Shown: positions 1 through 9,495, counted from the stretch's first letter. The stretch: DNA of 64,000 nucleotides from Brucella rhizosphaerae (GCF_002252475.1 NZ_NNRK01000012.1:62001-126000), one strand, 5' to 3'. Notes: generated by a model not told the origin, from the sequence alone. Made by a program: numbers and translations.

Positions 1-1
1 T

Positions 2-823
2 ATACTGCAAAAACCTGAAACGGCGCGCGCGGTCATGATCGGGTTCCCGTCGAGCGAACAGGCAGGCCAGTGCGTAGCCGATATCATTGGTTGCGGGATT
101 ATTCCTGGTGGTATGGAAATGATGGACCGTCCGGCCATTCAGGCGGCGGAAGACTTTGTTCGCGTCGGTTATCCGCTGGATGTCGAAGCACTGCTCATTG
201 TCGAACTCGATGGCCCTCCGGTAGAGGTCGATCATCTGATTGATCAGGTGGAAGCAATTGCGCTTAAGAACGGTTCGACCGTCTGCACGCTTTCGCAATC
301 GGAGGAGCAGCGCCTGGCGTTCTGGGCGGGAAGAAAAGCGGCGTTCCCGGCGGTGGGTCGTATCTCGCCTGACTATCTCTGCATGGATGGCACGATACCG
401 CGCAAGGAATTGCCGCGTGTGCTTTCAGGAATGCGCGATCTTTCACAAAAATACGGGCTTCGCGTTGCCAATGTCTTTCATGCGGGCGATGGCAATCTCC
501 ATCCGCTCATCCTGTATGACGCGAATATTCCGGGTGAACTGGAAGCGGCGGAAGATTTCGGTGCAGATATTTTGCGGCTTTGCGTCGAGGTCGGCGGTGT
601 GTTGACCGGCGAGCATGGTGTGGGCATCGAGAAGCGAGATCTTATGCCTGTCATGTTCAACGAGATTGATCTCGATCAGCAGATGCGCGTCAAATGTGCG
701 TTCGATCCCAAGCATCTGCTCAATCCCGGCAAGGTCTTTCCGCAATTGCGCCGCTGCGCTGAGCTTGGACGCATGCACGTGCATCGTGGCGAGCTGGCGT
801 TTCCGGATATTCCCCGATTTTAA
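2..823 (+). CDS. glcD: Glycolate oxidase, FAD subunit GlcD (5' end outside window)
   Basis: Only the C-terminal 273 or so residues are visible; the reading frame is open from base 2, so the start lies before the window. The family oxidises glycolate to glyoxylate with FAD, and GlcD is the catalytic subunit working with GlcE and GlcF at the membrane. The visible part is the FAD-linked oxidase C-terminal domain, shown by HAGDGNLHP near the middle and GGVLTGEHGVGIEKRD, both hallmarks of the GlcD/D-lactate dehydrogenase group. It ends 22 bases before glcE, so the three genes look like one operon. Identity is supported by the neighbours; a D-lactate dehydrogenase alone would not carry adjacent glcE and glcF. 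Confidence 0.93.
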   Translation: MLQKPETARAVMIGFPSSEQAGQCVADIIGCGIIPGGMEMMDRPAIQAAEDFVRVGYPLDVEALLIVELDGPPVEVDHLIDQVEAIALKNGSTVCTLSQSEEQRLAFWAGRKAAFPAVGRISPDYLCMDGTIPRKELPRVLSGMRDLSQKYGLRVANVFHAGDGNLHPLILYDANIPGELEAAEDFGADILRLCVEVGGVLTGEHGVGIEKRDLMPVMFNEIDLDQQMRVKCAFDPKHLLNPGKVFPQLRRCAELGRMHVHRGELAFPDIPRF

Positions 824-845
824 TCCCTGCTTTGATACGGTTTTG

Positions 846-2081
846 ATGATGACTGACACAAACATAATAAAGCCGCAGGATGAAGCGGGCGTTCTGGAGG
901 CGGTGCAATGGGCTTTGGCCAATTCAACGCCGCTGGAAATTCTTGGTCGGGGCAGCAAACGCGGCATTGGGCGCCCCATGGCCACAGGTGCTGTGCTTGA
1001 TGTATCGAGCCTGTCGGGGGTAACTCTTTATGAACCCGACGAACTGGTGCTCTCCGCAAAGGCGGGCACACCGCTTTGCGAAATTGAAAAACTGTTGGCA
1101 GACAACAAACAGTGTTTTCATTTCGAACCGATGGATTACGGCCCACTCCTTTCAGGCGATGCTGGAAGTGGCACAATAGCGGGCGCGCTTGCTGCCAATC
1201 TTTCTGGTCCGCGTCGCGTCAAGTCGGGTGCCGCACGCGATCATATATTGGGCGTGCGCGTGGTTTCAGGGCGGGGTGAGCTGTTCAAATCCGGCGGACG
1301 CGTGGTCAAGAATGTCACCGGTTACGATCTTTCAAAAGGCATGGCCAATTCATGGGGTACGCTGGGCGTAGCCACTGAAGTGACCTTCAAGGTGTTGCCT
1401 GCGCCTGAAACGGTGGCAACACTTGCTGTGCGCGGGCTCGATGATGAGGCGGCTAGTCGTATCATGGCCATGGCTATGGGGTCGCGTGAAGAAGTGGCTT
1501 CAAGCGCTCATCTGCCACCAAGCGTGGCTTGGCGCTTTCTGGATGGCAATCTGGGTAGTGAAGCCGCTACTGTTCTGCGGATAGAAGGCTTTGCGCCCTC
1601 GGTTCGGCATCGCAGCGCGCAATTGCAGGCATTGCTGGGCTCCACGGGGGAGATCATTTCTCTTGATGAAGCGCAGTCGCGTCAGCTTTGGCGCGAGGTG
1701 CGTGACGTATTGCCTTTTGTGAAAAAGGGCGATCAACGCCCGGTCTGGCGTGTTTCAATGGCACCTATGCAGGGCTGGAAAATGGTGGATGAATTCCGAC
1801 GCCATGCTGGTGCAGATGCTTATTATGACTGGCAGGGCGGATTGATCTGGCTGCGTATGGAATCCGAGCCCGAGGCTCAGATACTCCGCGCCCTTATTGC
1901 CAGATATGGCGGGGGCCATGCCACGCTGGTCCGGGCATCGGAGCAGGTGCGTGCAAATACCGATGTATTTGAGCCGCAATCGGCCGCGCTTGCCGCTTTG
2001 TCGCGACGTCTCAAGCAGCAGTTTGATCCGGAGAATATTCTCAATCCGGGCCGTATTTATCCTGAGCAGGCAGGAGTGTGA
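846..2081 (+). CDS. glcE: Glycolate oxidase, FAD-binding subunit GlcE
   Basis: The 411-residue protein is the second flavin-type subunit of the glycolate oxidase complex. The N-terminal half is an FAD-binding PCMH-type domain, with the glycine-rich GRGSKRGIG near residue 35 and TGYDLSKGMANSWGTLG near residue 160, which is typical of GlcE. The C-terminal end FDPENILNPGRIYPEQ resembles the FAD-oxidase C-terminus of GlcD. I chose the ATG at 846 because the reading frame upstream runs through the glcD coding sequence; the ATG at 849 is equally possible. It lies between glcD and glcF with a four-base gap before glcF. Confidence 0.92.
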   Translation: MMTDTNIIKPQDEAGVLEAVQWALANSTPLEILGRGSKRGIGRPMATGAVLDVSSLSGVTLYEPDELVLSAKAGTPLCEIEKLLADNKQCFHFEPMDYGPLLSGDAGSGTIAGALAANLSGPRRVKSGAARDHILGVRVVSGRGELFKSGGRVVKNVTGYDLSKGMANSWGTLGVATEVTFKVLPAPETVATLAVRGLDDEAASRIMAMAMGSREEVASSAHLPPSVAWRFLDGNLGSEAATVLRIEGFAPSVRHRSAQLQALLGSTGEIISLDEAQSRQLWREVRDVLPFVKKGDQRPVWRVSMAPMQGWKMVDEFRRHAGADAYYDWQGGLIWLRMESEPEAQILRALIARYGGGHATLVRASEQVRANTDVFEPQSAALAALSRRLKQQFDPENILNPGRIYPEQAGV

Positions 2082-2085
2082 CGCC

Positions 2086-3396
2086 ATGCAAACCCAATTC
2101 AGTCCTGAGCAACTGCTTGATCCCGGCGTCAATGAGGCCGAAAAAATCTTGCGCAAATGTGTGCATTGCGGCTTCTGCACGGCAACATGTCCGACATATG
2201 TGACGCTGGGCAATGAGCTGGATAGCCCGCGTGGGCGCATCTATCTTATCAAGGATATGCTGGAGAATAATCGCCCGGCTGATGAACAAGTCGTTCGGCA
2301 CGTTGACCGCTGCCTGTCGTGCCTGTCGTGCATGACGACCTGTCCGTCGGGTGTCAATTATATGCATCTGATCGACCACGCGCGGTCGCATATCGAGAAG
2401 ACCTATAAGCGCCCGTTTATGAACCGCTTTCTGCGCGGAGTTCTGGCACAGGTTCTGCCGTATCCGGGCCGTTTCCGGCTGGCATTGCAACTCGCAAACC
2501 TTGGGCGGCCGTTTGCTTCCTTGTTCCGCAAAAGCGATACATTGAGGCCAGTCGCCGCCATGCTCGATCTTGCGCCGCAACATCTGCCCGCCCGACAGCA
2601 GGTCAATGCTATCAGCCCTGCGAAGGGCGAAAAGCGTGGGCGGGTCGCCATCCTCAATGGCTGTGCACAGCCCGTGCTCAATCCCGGCATCAATGCGGCC
2701 ACCCTGCGCCTGCTGAACCGGATCGGTATCGAGGTGATAACGCCGAAAGGTGAAGGATGTTGTGGTTCGCTGGTGCATCATATGGGACGTGAGGAGCAGG
2801 CGCTTGAACAAGCGCGGCACAATGTCGACGTCTGGACCCGCGAAATTGAAGCCGGTGGTCTGGACGCCATTATCGTAACGACGTCTGGCTGCGGTACAAC
2901 GATTAAGGATTACGGATATATGCTGAGGCTGGACCCTGCATATAAGGATAAGGCAGCAAAGGTCTCTGAGCTGGCCAAGGACGTGACCGAATATCTGACC
3001 TCAATAGAGCTGCCCGAGCCGCCACGGCCTGCAAGCCTGACAGTTGCTTATCACTCTGCGTGTTCCATGCAGCATGGTCAGAAGTTGGTGCGTCAGCCGA
3101 AGGATTTGCTTGCTAGGGCGGGTTTTACGGTGCGGGAGCCTCTGGAGGGGCATCTTTGCTGTGGCTCGGCTGGCACATACAACATCATGCAGCCTGAAAT
3201 CGCGACCAAACTTCGTGACCGCAAGGTCAAGAACATTGAGGCCACAGGAGCGGATTTGATCGCGACAGGCAATATTGGCTGTATGACGCAAATCGCAACC
3301 GGCAGCAGGTTACCCATCGTGCATACAATTGAATTGCTCGATTGGGCTTATGGCGGACCAAAACCTGCGGCCCTTTCAAGCGCCAGTCTTCACTGA
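2086..3396 (+). CDS. glcF: Glycolate oxidase, iron-sulfur subunit GlcF
   Basis: This 436-residue protein passes electrons from the flavin subunits to the membrane quinone pool. Two ferredoxin-type 4Fe-4S motifs are visible, CVHCGFCTATCP near residue 23 and CLSCLSCMTTCP near residue 75. Two CCG-type cysteine-rich domains follow, with GCCGSLVHHMG and LCCGSAGTYN. The ATG at 2086 is four bases after the glcE stop and fits translational coupling. The last 21 bases overlap the 3' end of the convergent Lrp-type regulator, and no terminator hairpin is evident between the two genes. Confidence 0.93.
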   Translation: MQTQFSPEQLLDPGVNEAEKILRKCVHCGFCTATCPTYVTLGNELDSPRGRIYLIKDMLENNRPADEQVVRHVDRCLSCLSCMTTCPSGVNYMHLIDHARSHIEKTYKRPFMNRFLRGVLAQVLPYPGRFRLALQLANLGRPFASLFRKSDTLRPVAAMLDLAPQHLPARQQVNAISPAKGEKRGRVAILNGCAQPVLNPGINAATLRLLNRIGIEVITPKGEGCCGSLVHHMGREEQALEQARHNVDVWTREIEAGGLDAIIVTTSGCGTTIKDYGYMLRLDPAYKDKAAKVSELAKDVTEYLTSIELPEPPRPASLTVAYHSACSMQHGQKLVRQPKDLLARAGFTVREPLEGHLCCGSAGTYNIMQPEIATKLRDRKVKNIEATGADLIATGNIGCMTQIATGSRLPIVHTIELLDWAYGGPKPAALSSASLH

Positions 3397-3867
3397 CCGG
3401 GCGTAATGCAAAGGGAACCCTTTGAACCCCTTTGTTTCTTTCAGAACGAAGGTGGTCTGCATCTCCTTGATGCGGGGCAGGCGACGTAAGGTCGACATGG
3501 CGAAGTCTGCATAGGTATCGAGGTCATGCGATACTACTTGCAGCAGGAAATCGGCGTCGCCTGCAATGCTGTAACAGGTGATGACTTCATCAAGCCCCAT
3601 CAGTTCGGCGGCAAATTGCTCGGCCTCGGCTTCACTGTGGCTGTCGATCTTGATCCGCACAAATGCCATCACACCAAGGCCAATGGCTTTCCGATCCAAT
3701 GTGGCGCGATAGCCTTGTATGATGCCATCTTCTTCAAGCTTGCGCACTTTGCGCCAGCTTGGTGATGTGGACATGCTGATCTTATCGGCCAGCGCCTGAT
3801 TGGTCAGGCGGCCGTCTTCCTGTAAAGCATCGAGAATCTTGATGTCGGATGGTTCGAGTGGGATCAT
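3376..3867 (-). CDS. Lrp/AsnC family transcriptional regulator
   Basis: The 163-residue protein has the usual Lrp/AsnC layout: an N-terminal helix-turn-helix (about residues 5-60, with LSDxxI-like EPSDIKILDALQEDGR and a MSTSPSWRKVRKLEEDGII recognition segment) and a C-terminal RAM effector-binding domain containing GDADFLLQVVSHD. Such regulators usually respond to amino acids as dimers or octamers. The ATG at 3867 starts the conserved helix-turn-helix; a longer frame upstream has no family similarity. It is convergent with glcF, overlapping it, and divergent from the DUF2000 gene at 4000, which makes that gene the most likely local target. Confidence 0.88.
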   Translation of the reverse strand: MIPLEPSDIKILDALQEDGRLTNQALADKISMSTSPSWRKVRKLEEDGIIQGYRATLDRKAIGLGVMAFVRIKIDSHSEAEAEQFAAELMGLDEVITCYSIAGDADFLLQVVSHDLDTYADFAMSTLRRLPRIKEMQTTFVLKETKGFKGFPLHYARSVKTGA

Positions 3868-3895
3868 GAGAATCGACCTGAAATGTTTTAAAATC

Positions 3896-3910
3896 TGGTA
3901 GATCTTACCA
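3896..3910. promoter_or_regulatory. Inverted repeat in the Lrp/DUF2000 divergent region
   Basis: The arms TGGTA and TACCA flank the centre GATCT. The site lies 29 bases upstream of the Lrp-type start and about 90 bases upstream of the DUF2000 start. It is AT-rich and symmetrical like many Lrp-family operators, so it may be an autoregulatory site; that is inference from position and symmetry only. Confidence 0.3.
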
Positions 3911-3999
3911 AATTCAGACCTGTAGTGGGGAATAAAGATAAGAACTGCCTCCCCAGGTGATGTAATTCTGGTCGGAACATCAATTCCGCCGGAGCCATC

Positions 4000-4416
4000 A
4001 TGCAAGAAGATTTGCGCCTCGCCATCATCGTCAACCCGGAACTGCCGCTGGGATTGCTTGCCAATACGGTCGGCACAATTTCGATTGGTCTGGGCGCTAA
4101 GCTGCCATACATCGCAGCCCGACAACTGACCGATAAGTCAGGCACTGCAATTGATATCAGTTCTGATCGCCCGGTACCGGTTCTGCAGGCCGATGCCGAG
4201 ACTATTCGGTCTATTGTTCTGAAGGCGGCGAGCTTTGAAGAACGACAGGCCGTTGTGGCATTCCCGGCGTTTGCTCGCTCGATGCATGTCTATGCCGAGT
4301 ATGAAAAGACATTCCCGGACAAAGAGCTGTCATCGGAAACAATTGACGGGGTGGGTATTGCAGGGCCAGCCAAATGGGTGCGTTCACTGACCGGAAGCTT
4401 AAAGCTTCTGCGATAA
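4000..4416 (+). CDS. DUF2000 family protein
   Basis: I recognise the 138-residue protein as DUF2000, a small alpha/beta family of unknown biochemical function that often sits beside Lrp-type or amino-acid transport genes. It opens with a hydrophobic beta segment (LRLAIIVNPELPLGLLANTVG) and keeps the family pattern of a conserved histidine region, FARSMHVYAEYE, near residue 95. There is no signal peptide or membrane segment, so it is probably cytoplasmic. The divergent Lrp-type gene suggests it is regulated with some amino-acid signal, but its function is not known. Confidence 0.8.
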   Translation: MQEDLRLAIIVNPELPLGLLANTVGTISIGLGAKLPYIAARQLTDKSGTAIDISSDRPVPVLQADAETIRSIVLKAASFEERQAVVAFPAFARSMHVYAEYEKTFPDKELSSETIDGVGIAGPAKWVRSLTGSLKLLR

Positions 4417-4420
4417 AAAA

Positions 4421-4443
4421 GAAGCCCGGCAGAGCCGGGCTTC
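4421..4443. terminator. Bidirectional intrinsic terminator
   Basis: A ten-base stem GAAGCCCGGC/GCCGGGCTTC with a three-base loop is preceded by a run of A and followed by T-rich sequence. It lies between the convergent DUF2000 and aldo/keto reductase genes and can serve both. Confidence 0.85.
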
Positions 4444-4452
4444 TCGTTTCAA

Positions 4453-5283
4453 TCAACCCAACGAAAACGTGTTTGGGTTTGGTCCGATACGGCCATCGGC
4501 CTTGTCAAGTTTGGTGATTGCGTCGTGATCGGTACCGTTAAGACGGAAATCGAAAATATCGAAGTTTTCCTTGATACGGGCAGGTGTAACCGACTTCGGG
4601 ATAACGATATTGCCGGTTTCGATATGCCAGCGCAGGATTACCTGAGCGACTGACTTACCGTGCTTTTCGGCGATTGTTTTCAGCGTTGGATTTTCCAGAA
4701 TGGTGCCCTGTCCGAGCGGGCTCCACGCTTCCGTCGCGATGTCGTGCTTGCTGTGGAACAGACGCAGTTCGTCCTGCTGGAACTGTGGATGCAGCTCAAT
4801 CTGGTTCAGAACTGGCGTAACATCGCTTTCTTTCAGAATGCGCTCAAGATCGGCGGTGCGGAAATTCGACACGCCAATAGATTTTGCGCGGCCTTCTTCT
4901 TTCAGCTTGATGAATGCGCGCCATGTTTCCATGAACAGGTCCTTGGAAGGGATGGGCCAATGGATCAGATAAAGATCCACATAGTCGGTTCCAAGCTTCT
5001 TCAGGCTGGTGTCGAACGCCTTGAGGGTCGATTCATAGCCTTGATCGCTGTTCCAGAGTTTGGTCGTCAGATAAATGTCGCTACGGGCAATGCCTGAATC
5101 GCTGATTGCTTTGCCGGTGCCTTCTTCGTTGCCATAGATGGCAGCGGTGTCGATGTGACGATAGCCGACTTTCAACGCTTCACTGACAGCCGCGATGGCT
5201 TCATCGTTGCCAACTTGCCAGACACCGTAACCGAGCTGTGGAATGTGATTGCCGTCGTTCAGTTTTACCGCCGGTACGGTCAT
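4453..5283 (-). CDS. Aldo/keto reductase (2,5-diketo-D-gluconate reductase type)
   Basis: The 276-residue protein is an NADPH-dependent (beta/alpha)8 barrel reductase that converts carbonyl compounds to alcohols. The catalytic tetrad is present: Asp and Tyr in DTAAIYGNEEG (about residues 45-55), Lys in TKLWN and His in LIHWPIP. The NADPH-binding end contains VIPKSVTPARIKEN. The ATG at 5283 is preceded by a strong GAGGGAAGGA ribosome site, whereas the longer upstream frame is unrelated to the family. It resembles the DkgA/DkgB group, which also acts on methylglyoxal, but the substrate cannot be told from sequence. Confidence 0.9.
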   Translation of the reverse strand: MTVPAVKLNDGNHIPQLGYGVWQVGNDEAIAAVSEALKVGYRHIDTAAIYGNEEGTGKAISDSGIARSDIYLTTKLWNSDQGYESTLKAFDTSLKKLGTDYVDLYLIHWPIPSKDLFMETWRAFIKLKEEGRAKSIGVSNFRTADLERILKESDVTPVLNQIELHPQFQQDELRLFHSKHDIATEAWSPLGQGTILENPTLKTIAEKHGKSVAQVILRWHIETGNIVIPKSVTPARIKENFDIFDFRLNGTDHDAITKLDKADGRIGPNPNTFSLG

Positions 5284-5433
5284 GATCTGTCCTTCCCTCT
5301 TACGTGCATACTGTTTGATGTATCCACTCCAGCATATGGGTGTTCGCACAAAAAGTGAAAGGCATTTCCGACATGTTTGCCGGTGATGAGCGCGCTTTCT
5401 TCTAAAAAAAGCCAAAGGTTTCAATTTGATGAC

Positions 5434-5468
5434 AAAAAAGACCGCTGTTGTTGCGATAACAGCGGTCT
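5434..5468 (-). terminator. Intrinsic terminator of the L,D-transpeptidase gene
   Basis: The arms AGACCGCTGTT and AACAGCGGTCT pair over 11 bases around an eight-base loop. On the minus strand the hairpin is followed by a run of T, as expected for the gene starting at 6265. Confidence 0.85.
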
Positions 5469-5494
5469 GATAGCTTTGTTTGTCAAGAAAAGGC

Positions 5495-6265
5495 TTAGCG
5501 GACCACGACCTGTGTGCCGACAGGGACACGTCCGTAAAGATCGGTCACGTCTTCGTTACGCATACGGAAGCACCCCGAAGACATAGCTTTTCCGATGGTC
5601 CATGGCTGATTGGTGCCGTGAATGCGATAAAGTGTCGAACCCAGATAGAGTGCACGCGCACCGAGAGGATTGTTGACGCCGCCCTTCATCTGCGCGGGCA
5701 AAATGCGCCCCTTTTTGCGCTCACGCGCGATCATTTCTTTTGGCGGTGTCCAGGTTGGCCATTCAGCTTTGCGACTGATCCGCTGCGTACCCTTCCAGCC
5801 AAAACCTTGCTTGCCAACGCCAATGCCGTAACGGCGCGCCTGTCCATTGCCCTCGACGAGATAGAGGAAGCGCTTGCTGGTATCGATCACCAGAGTACCG
5901 GGCTTTTCGCCGCCCGAATAAGACACTGTCTGTGGCAGGAACACCGGATCGAACTGCTGCTTCTTCCGTACAACCTTGGCCGGGTTCGCTGCCGGGCGTT
6001 GCTGGCTTACATTCTGATAGCGAGGCTTTTGCGGCTGCTTCTGGCGGACGACGGTGCGCTTTTGCGGCTGTACGGCGTCGAGCTGTGGCAGAACGCGGAC
6101 AGCTGGTCCGTTGAGCTGCGCGATCCAGCGTTGTGATGTTTCGTTGTCGACGCGAACCGGTGGTTGGGTCGCGTAACGATCATTGGCAAAAGCCATGCTT
6201 GTGGTCACGATGGAAACGGCTATTGCCGCAAGTGATCCGATTAAAAGCAGATGACGTGGTTTCAT
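5495..6265 (-). CDS. L,D-transpeptidase (YkuD domain), exported
   Basis: The 256-residue protein starts with a typical signal peptide (MKPRHLLLIGSLAAIAVSIV, cleavage after SMAFA). A basic, glutamine- and proline-rich linker (about residues 60-105) leads to a C-terminal YkuD catalytic domain. The active-site signature is complete: IHGTN, then SSGCFRMRNEDV with the catalytic cysteine. Such enzymes form 3-3 cross-links in peptidoglycan or attach proteins to it in the periplasm. The ATG at 6265 is the one that gives the signal peptide. It stands alone, with its own terminator. Confidence 0.92.
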   Translation of the reverse strand: MKPRHLLLIGSLAAIAVSIVTTSMAFANDRYATQPPVRVDNETSQRWIAQLNGPAVRVLPQLDAVQPQKRTVVRQKQPQKPRYQNVSQQRPAANPAKVVRKKQQFDPVFLPQTVSYSGGEKPGTLVIDTSKRFLYLVEGNGQARRYGIGVGKQGFGWKGTQRISRKAEWPTWTPPKEMIARERKKGRILPAQMKGGVNNPLGARALYLGSTLYRIHGTNQPWTIGKAMSSGCFRMRNEDVTDLYGRVPVGTQVVVR

Positions 6266-6513
6266 AAGCCAAATCCGACTGTTTTGCGTTCTGCATTTGC
6301 CCAGCATCTGCAATAACGCGGTTGCCCGTCGCGCTCCTGACATCTCCTGTCAGGAGAACGGCCCCGAAATTCTAGGTCCCATTGTGCCGGGCAATGGAAT
6401 CATAAAAGTAAATTTTGCCGCGTGTCGGGTCGTAAACTCGTTCAAATTAAAGTTGTGGTTAGCCACAAGTTGCGCGACATGATTAAAAATGAATGAAACT
6501 TCGGAGGACTGAA

Positions 6514-7161
6514 ATGAGCGACACGGTGCAGGAAAAGACAGGCCTGATCGTTAATGCCGATGGCAAGATGCGCTGTTTCTGGCCCGGTGAATTGCCTGAT
6601 TATATTGCCTATCATGATCATGAGTGGGGCGTCCCAGTCACGAGCGATCAGCGTCTGTTTGAGAAAATCTGTCTTGAAGGCTTTCAGTCGGGACTGTCGT
6701 GGCTGACGATCCTGCGTAAGCGTGAGAATTTCCGCGCAGCCTTTGACGGGTTCGATTTCGACCGCGTGGCCCTTTATGACGATACAGATATCGAGCGACT
6801 GCTGGCTGACAAGGGCATCGTGCGCCATCGTGGAAAGATCGTTTCCACCATCAACAATGCCAGGCGCGCTATAGAACTGGTCAAGGAAAAAGGTTCGCTT
6901 GCTGCCTATTTTTGGTCGTTTGAGCCGGGTGCGGAAGATCGTCCGCAAGTGGTGGATTATCCCACTTTGTCGGCCAATCCAACAACACCCACATCAACCC
7001 GGATTTCAAAAGACCTCAAGAAGCGCGGCTGGTCTTTTGTGGGCCCCACAACCGTTTATGCATTCATGCAAGCCATGGGGCTGGTCAATGACCACATTGA
7101 GGGCTGCCATTGCCGCCCGAATATCGAAAAGCTTCGGCAGGCATTGAAGCGACCGCAATAA
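6514..7161 (+). CDS. tag: DNA-3-methyladenine glycosylase I
   Basis: The 215-residue enzyme removes 3-methyladenine from alkylated DNA, the first step of base excision repair. Family landmarks are MRCFWPG near the start, YHDHEWGVP, the helix-hairpin segment GFQSGLSWLTILRKRENFR, and the zinc-site end HIEGCHCRP. The cysteine of MRCFW, the histidine of YHDHEW and the terminal His/Cys correspond to the zinc ligands of E. coli Tag. The ATG at 6514 has GGAGG seven bases upstream. It precedes a LysE-type exporter by 65 bases. Confidence 0.93.
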   Translation: MSDTVQEKTGLIVNADGKMRCFWPGELPDYIAYHDHEWGVPVTSDQRLFEKICLEGFQSGLSWLTILRKRENFRAAFDGFDFDRVALYDDTDIERLLADKGIVRHRGKIVSTINNARRAIELVKEKGSLAAYFWSFEPGAEDRPQVVDYPTLSANPTTPTSTRISKDLKKRGWSFVGPTTVYAFMQAMGLVNDHIEGCHCRPNIEKLRQALKRPQ

Positions 7162-7226
7162 CGGTTCGATTGCGCTGGAATCCGTTTTCTGGCACAACCA
7201 CGAGGCCTCGTTATGGGAGTGTGAAA

Positions 7227-7844
7227 ATGGATCTGACGTCGCTTGCAGTCTTTGCCGGAATTTTGATGGTTGCAGCTGGCACGCCGGGTCCAAATATCGG
7301 TGCGCTGGTCGCTCGTGTCATCAGCCGCGGCCACAAGGGTGTTTTTCCATTCATGCTCGGGCTGTGGATCGGTGATGCTGTCTGGCTGTCACTGGCGGTC
7401 TGGGGGCTTTCGACGCTGGCGCAGAACTTCCATACTGTTTTCCTTGTGCTCAAATATGGTGGTCTTGTCTATCTGGCCTATCTCGCATGGAAAATGTGGT
7501 TTGCACCGGTCGGCGATCTCGTCAGCGAGGAAATCATTCCGCGTCGCAATGAAGCGGGTGGGCTTTTCCTGAGCGCCCTGGCGATCACACTCGGCAACCC
7601 GAAGATCATGGTTTTTTATATTGCCATCCTGCCAACGGTGATTGATCTGACAGCCGTTTCAATTCTCGGTTGGGGCGAACTGCTGCTGGTCATGTTCATG
7701 GTTCTGGCAGTTGTTTATAACGCCTGGGTGCTGCTGGCTGTGCAGGCACGTCGCTTTTTGCGTACCCCGCGTATGGTGAAGATTGCCAATCGCACATGCG
7801 CCGGAATGATGGCTGGTGTGGCTGTGGCCATTGCCACACGCTAA
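7227..7844 (+). CDS. LysE/RhtB family exporter
   Basis: The 205-residue protein is a membrane exporter of the LysE/RhtB family, which expels amino acids or similar metabolites. About six hydrophobic segments are visible, and the family signature TPGPNIGALVARVISRGHKG lies near residues 18-37. The ATG at 7227 has GGGAGTG upstream. It follows tag and is followed by a small hairpin. The substrate cannot be inferred. Confidence 0.87.
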   Translation: MDLTSLAVFAGILMVAAGTPGPNIGALVARVISRGHKGVFPFMLGLWIGDAVWLSLAVWGLSTLAQNFHTVFLVLKYGGLVYLAYLAWKMWFAPVGDLVSEEIIPRRNEAGGLFLSALAITLGNPKIMVFYIAILPTVIDLTAVSILGWGELLLVMFMVLAVVYNAWVLLAVQARRFLRTPRMVKIANRTCAGMMAGVAVAIATR

Positions 7845-7901
7845 ACACTGACTTTTAAAGCGCTACCTGCCCTTGCCGCACCCGGTTTGATGCGTTAGGA
7901 A

Positions 7902-7926
7902 ACCGGCAACGGATTTGCCGGTCTTT
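7902..7926 (+). terminator. Hairpin after the LysE-type gene
   Basis: ACCGGCAA pairs with TTGCCGGT around a five-base loop and is followed by CTTT. The T tract is weak, so this is a possible rather than certain terminator. Confidence 0.45.
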
Positions 7927-7967
7927 ACTGGCGCAACATGAACAAAATCAGCGATCAGGCAGGAAAA

Positions 7968-9488
7968 ATGGCCGATAAAGCGGACAAGATGAAGGCGCGG
8001 TTGCCGCGCGGGTTTGTCGATCGGGTGCCAGATGATCTGCGCGCCACCGAAAAGATGACTGCGACCATCCGTGAGGTCTACGACCTTTATGGGTTTGAGC
8101 CGGTTGAAACACCGCTCATCGAGTATACAGACGCGCTTGGAAAGTTTCTCCCGGATCAGGACCGCCCGAATGAGGGCGTGTTCTCGTTTCAGGACGATGA
8201 TGAGCAGTGGTTGTCGCTACGCTACGATCTGACAGCGCCGCTTGCGCGCTTTGTGGCTGAAAATTACGAAAGCCTGCCGAAGCCTTATCGCAGCTATCGC
8301 AATGGTTGGGTTTTCCGGAACGAAAAGCCGGGTCCGGGCCGTTTCCGCCAGTTCATGCAGTTCGATGCCGACACGGTTGGCGCGCCGAACGTATCGGCTG
8401 ATGCCGAAATGTGCATGATGATGGCTGATACCGTTGAGCGCCTTGGCATTCAGCGAGGCGATTATGTCATCCGCGTCAATAACCGCAAGGTTCTGGATGG
8501 CGTTCTCGAAGCGATCGGCCTTGCGGGCGATGACAATGCGGGCAAGCGCCTCAATGTTCTGCGCGCCATCGACAAACTCGACAAGTTTGGTGCTGAAGGC
8601 GTTCGTCTTCTGCTGGGCAAAGGTCGTCTTGATGAGAGCGGAGATTTCACCAAAGGCGCGTTGCTTGACGATGCGGCCGTTGAGAAAGTTTTGGCCTTTA
8701 CTGCTGCGGGCGGCGCCAATGGCGCTGAAACCATTGCCAACTTGCAGGCCGTTGTAGCTGGAAACGCCAAAGGTGAAGAAGGCGTTCAAGAGCTTGCCGA
8801 TATGGAAGCACTGTTCGACGCTGGCGGCTACGAAGGTCGCGTGAAGATCGATCCATCGGTTGTACGCGGTCTTGAATATTATACGGGCCCGGTTTTTGAG
8901 GCTGAGCTTCTGTTCGACGTGACCAACGAAGACGGCCAGAAGGTTGTTTTTGGTTCAGTCGGCGGCGGCGGCCGTTACGATGGTCTGGTTTCGCGCTTCC
9001 GTGGCGAGCCTGTGCCAGCAACCGGTTTTTCGATCGGCGTTTCGCGTCTGATGACGGCGCTGAAAAATCTCGGCAAGCTTGATGTTTCTGATGTCGTTGG
9101 ACCGGTTGTGGTTCTGGTCATGGACAAGGACGCAGCAAGCCTTGGTCGTTATCAGAAAATGGTTTCCGAGCTGCGCCAGTCCGGCATACGCGCCGAAATG
9201 TATGTCGGTGGTTCTGGCATGAAAGCGCAGATGAAATATGCGGATCGTCGTGATGCGCCGTGCGTGATCATTCAGGGTTCGCAGGAACGTGAAGCAGGCG
9301 AAGTGCAGATCAAGGATCTGATCGAGGGCAAGCGTATCTCTGCCGAGATCGAGGACAATACAACCTGGCGCGAAAGCCGCCCGGCACAGGTCACGGTCAA
9401 GGAAGAAGGTATCGTTGAAGCAGTTCGTGAAATCCTTGAAGCCCATCTGAGCATTCAGGCTCGCGATCGCGCACAGCAGGCAAAGTGA
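7968..9488 (+). CDS. hisS: Histidine-tRNA ligase
   Basis: The 506-residue class II aminoacyl-tRNA synthetase charges tRNA-His. Motif 2 is seen in [21 protein letters not shown], and the histidine-specific loops in [12 protein letters not shown] and [10 protein letters not shown]; the C-terminal anticodon-binding domain follows residue 390 or so. I chose the ATG at 7968 (MADKADKMK) because of the AGGA five bases upstream and memory of Brucella HisS; an in-frame ATG at 7938 would add ten residues. hisZ follows after seven bases and hisG overlaps hisZ, so the three form an operon joining charging and synthesis of histidine. Confidence 0.95.
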   Translation: MADKADKMKARLPRGFVDRVPDDLRATEKMTATIREVYDLYGFEPVETPLIEYTDALGKFLPDQDRPNEGVFSFQDDDEQWLSLRYDLTAPLARFVAENYESLPKPYRSYRNGWVFRNEKPGPGRFRQFMQFDADTVGAPNVSADAEMCMMMADTVERLGIQRGDYVIRVNNRKVLDGVLEAIGLAGDDNAGKRLNVLRAIDKLDKFGAEGVRLLLGKGRLDESGDFTKGALLDDAAVEKVLAFTAAGGANGAETIANLQAVVAGNAKGEEGVQELADMEALFDAGGYEGRVKIDPSVVRGLEYYTGPVFEAELLFDVTNEDGQKVVFGSVGGGGRYDGLVSRFRGEPVPATGFSIGVSRLMTALKNLGKLDVSDVVGPVVVLVMDKDAASLGRYQKMVSELRQSGIRAEMYVGGSGMKAQMKYADRRDAPCVIIQGSQEREAGEVQIKDLIEGKRISAEIEDNTTWRESRPAQVTVKEEGIVEAVREILEAHLSIQARDRAQQAK

Positions 9489-9495
9489 CGGGACG

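Noticed and set aside
2041..2820. A 259-codon antisense frame opposite glcF.
   Set aside because: Composition and position show it is the complement of glcF.
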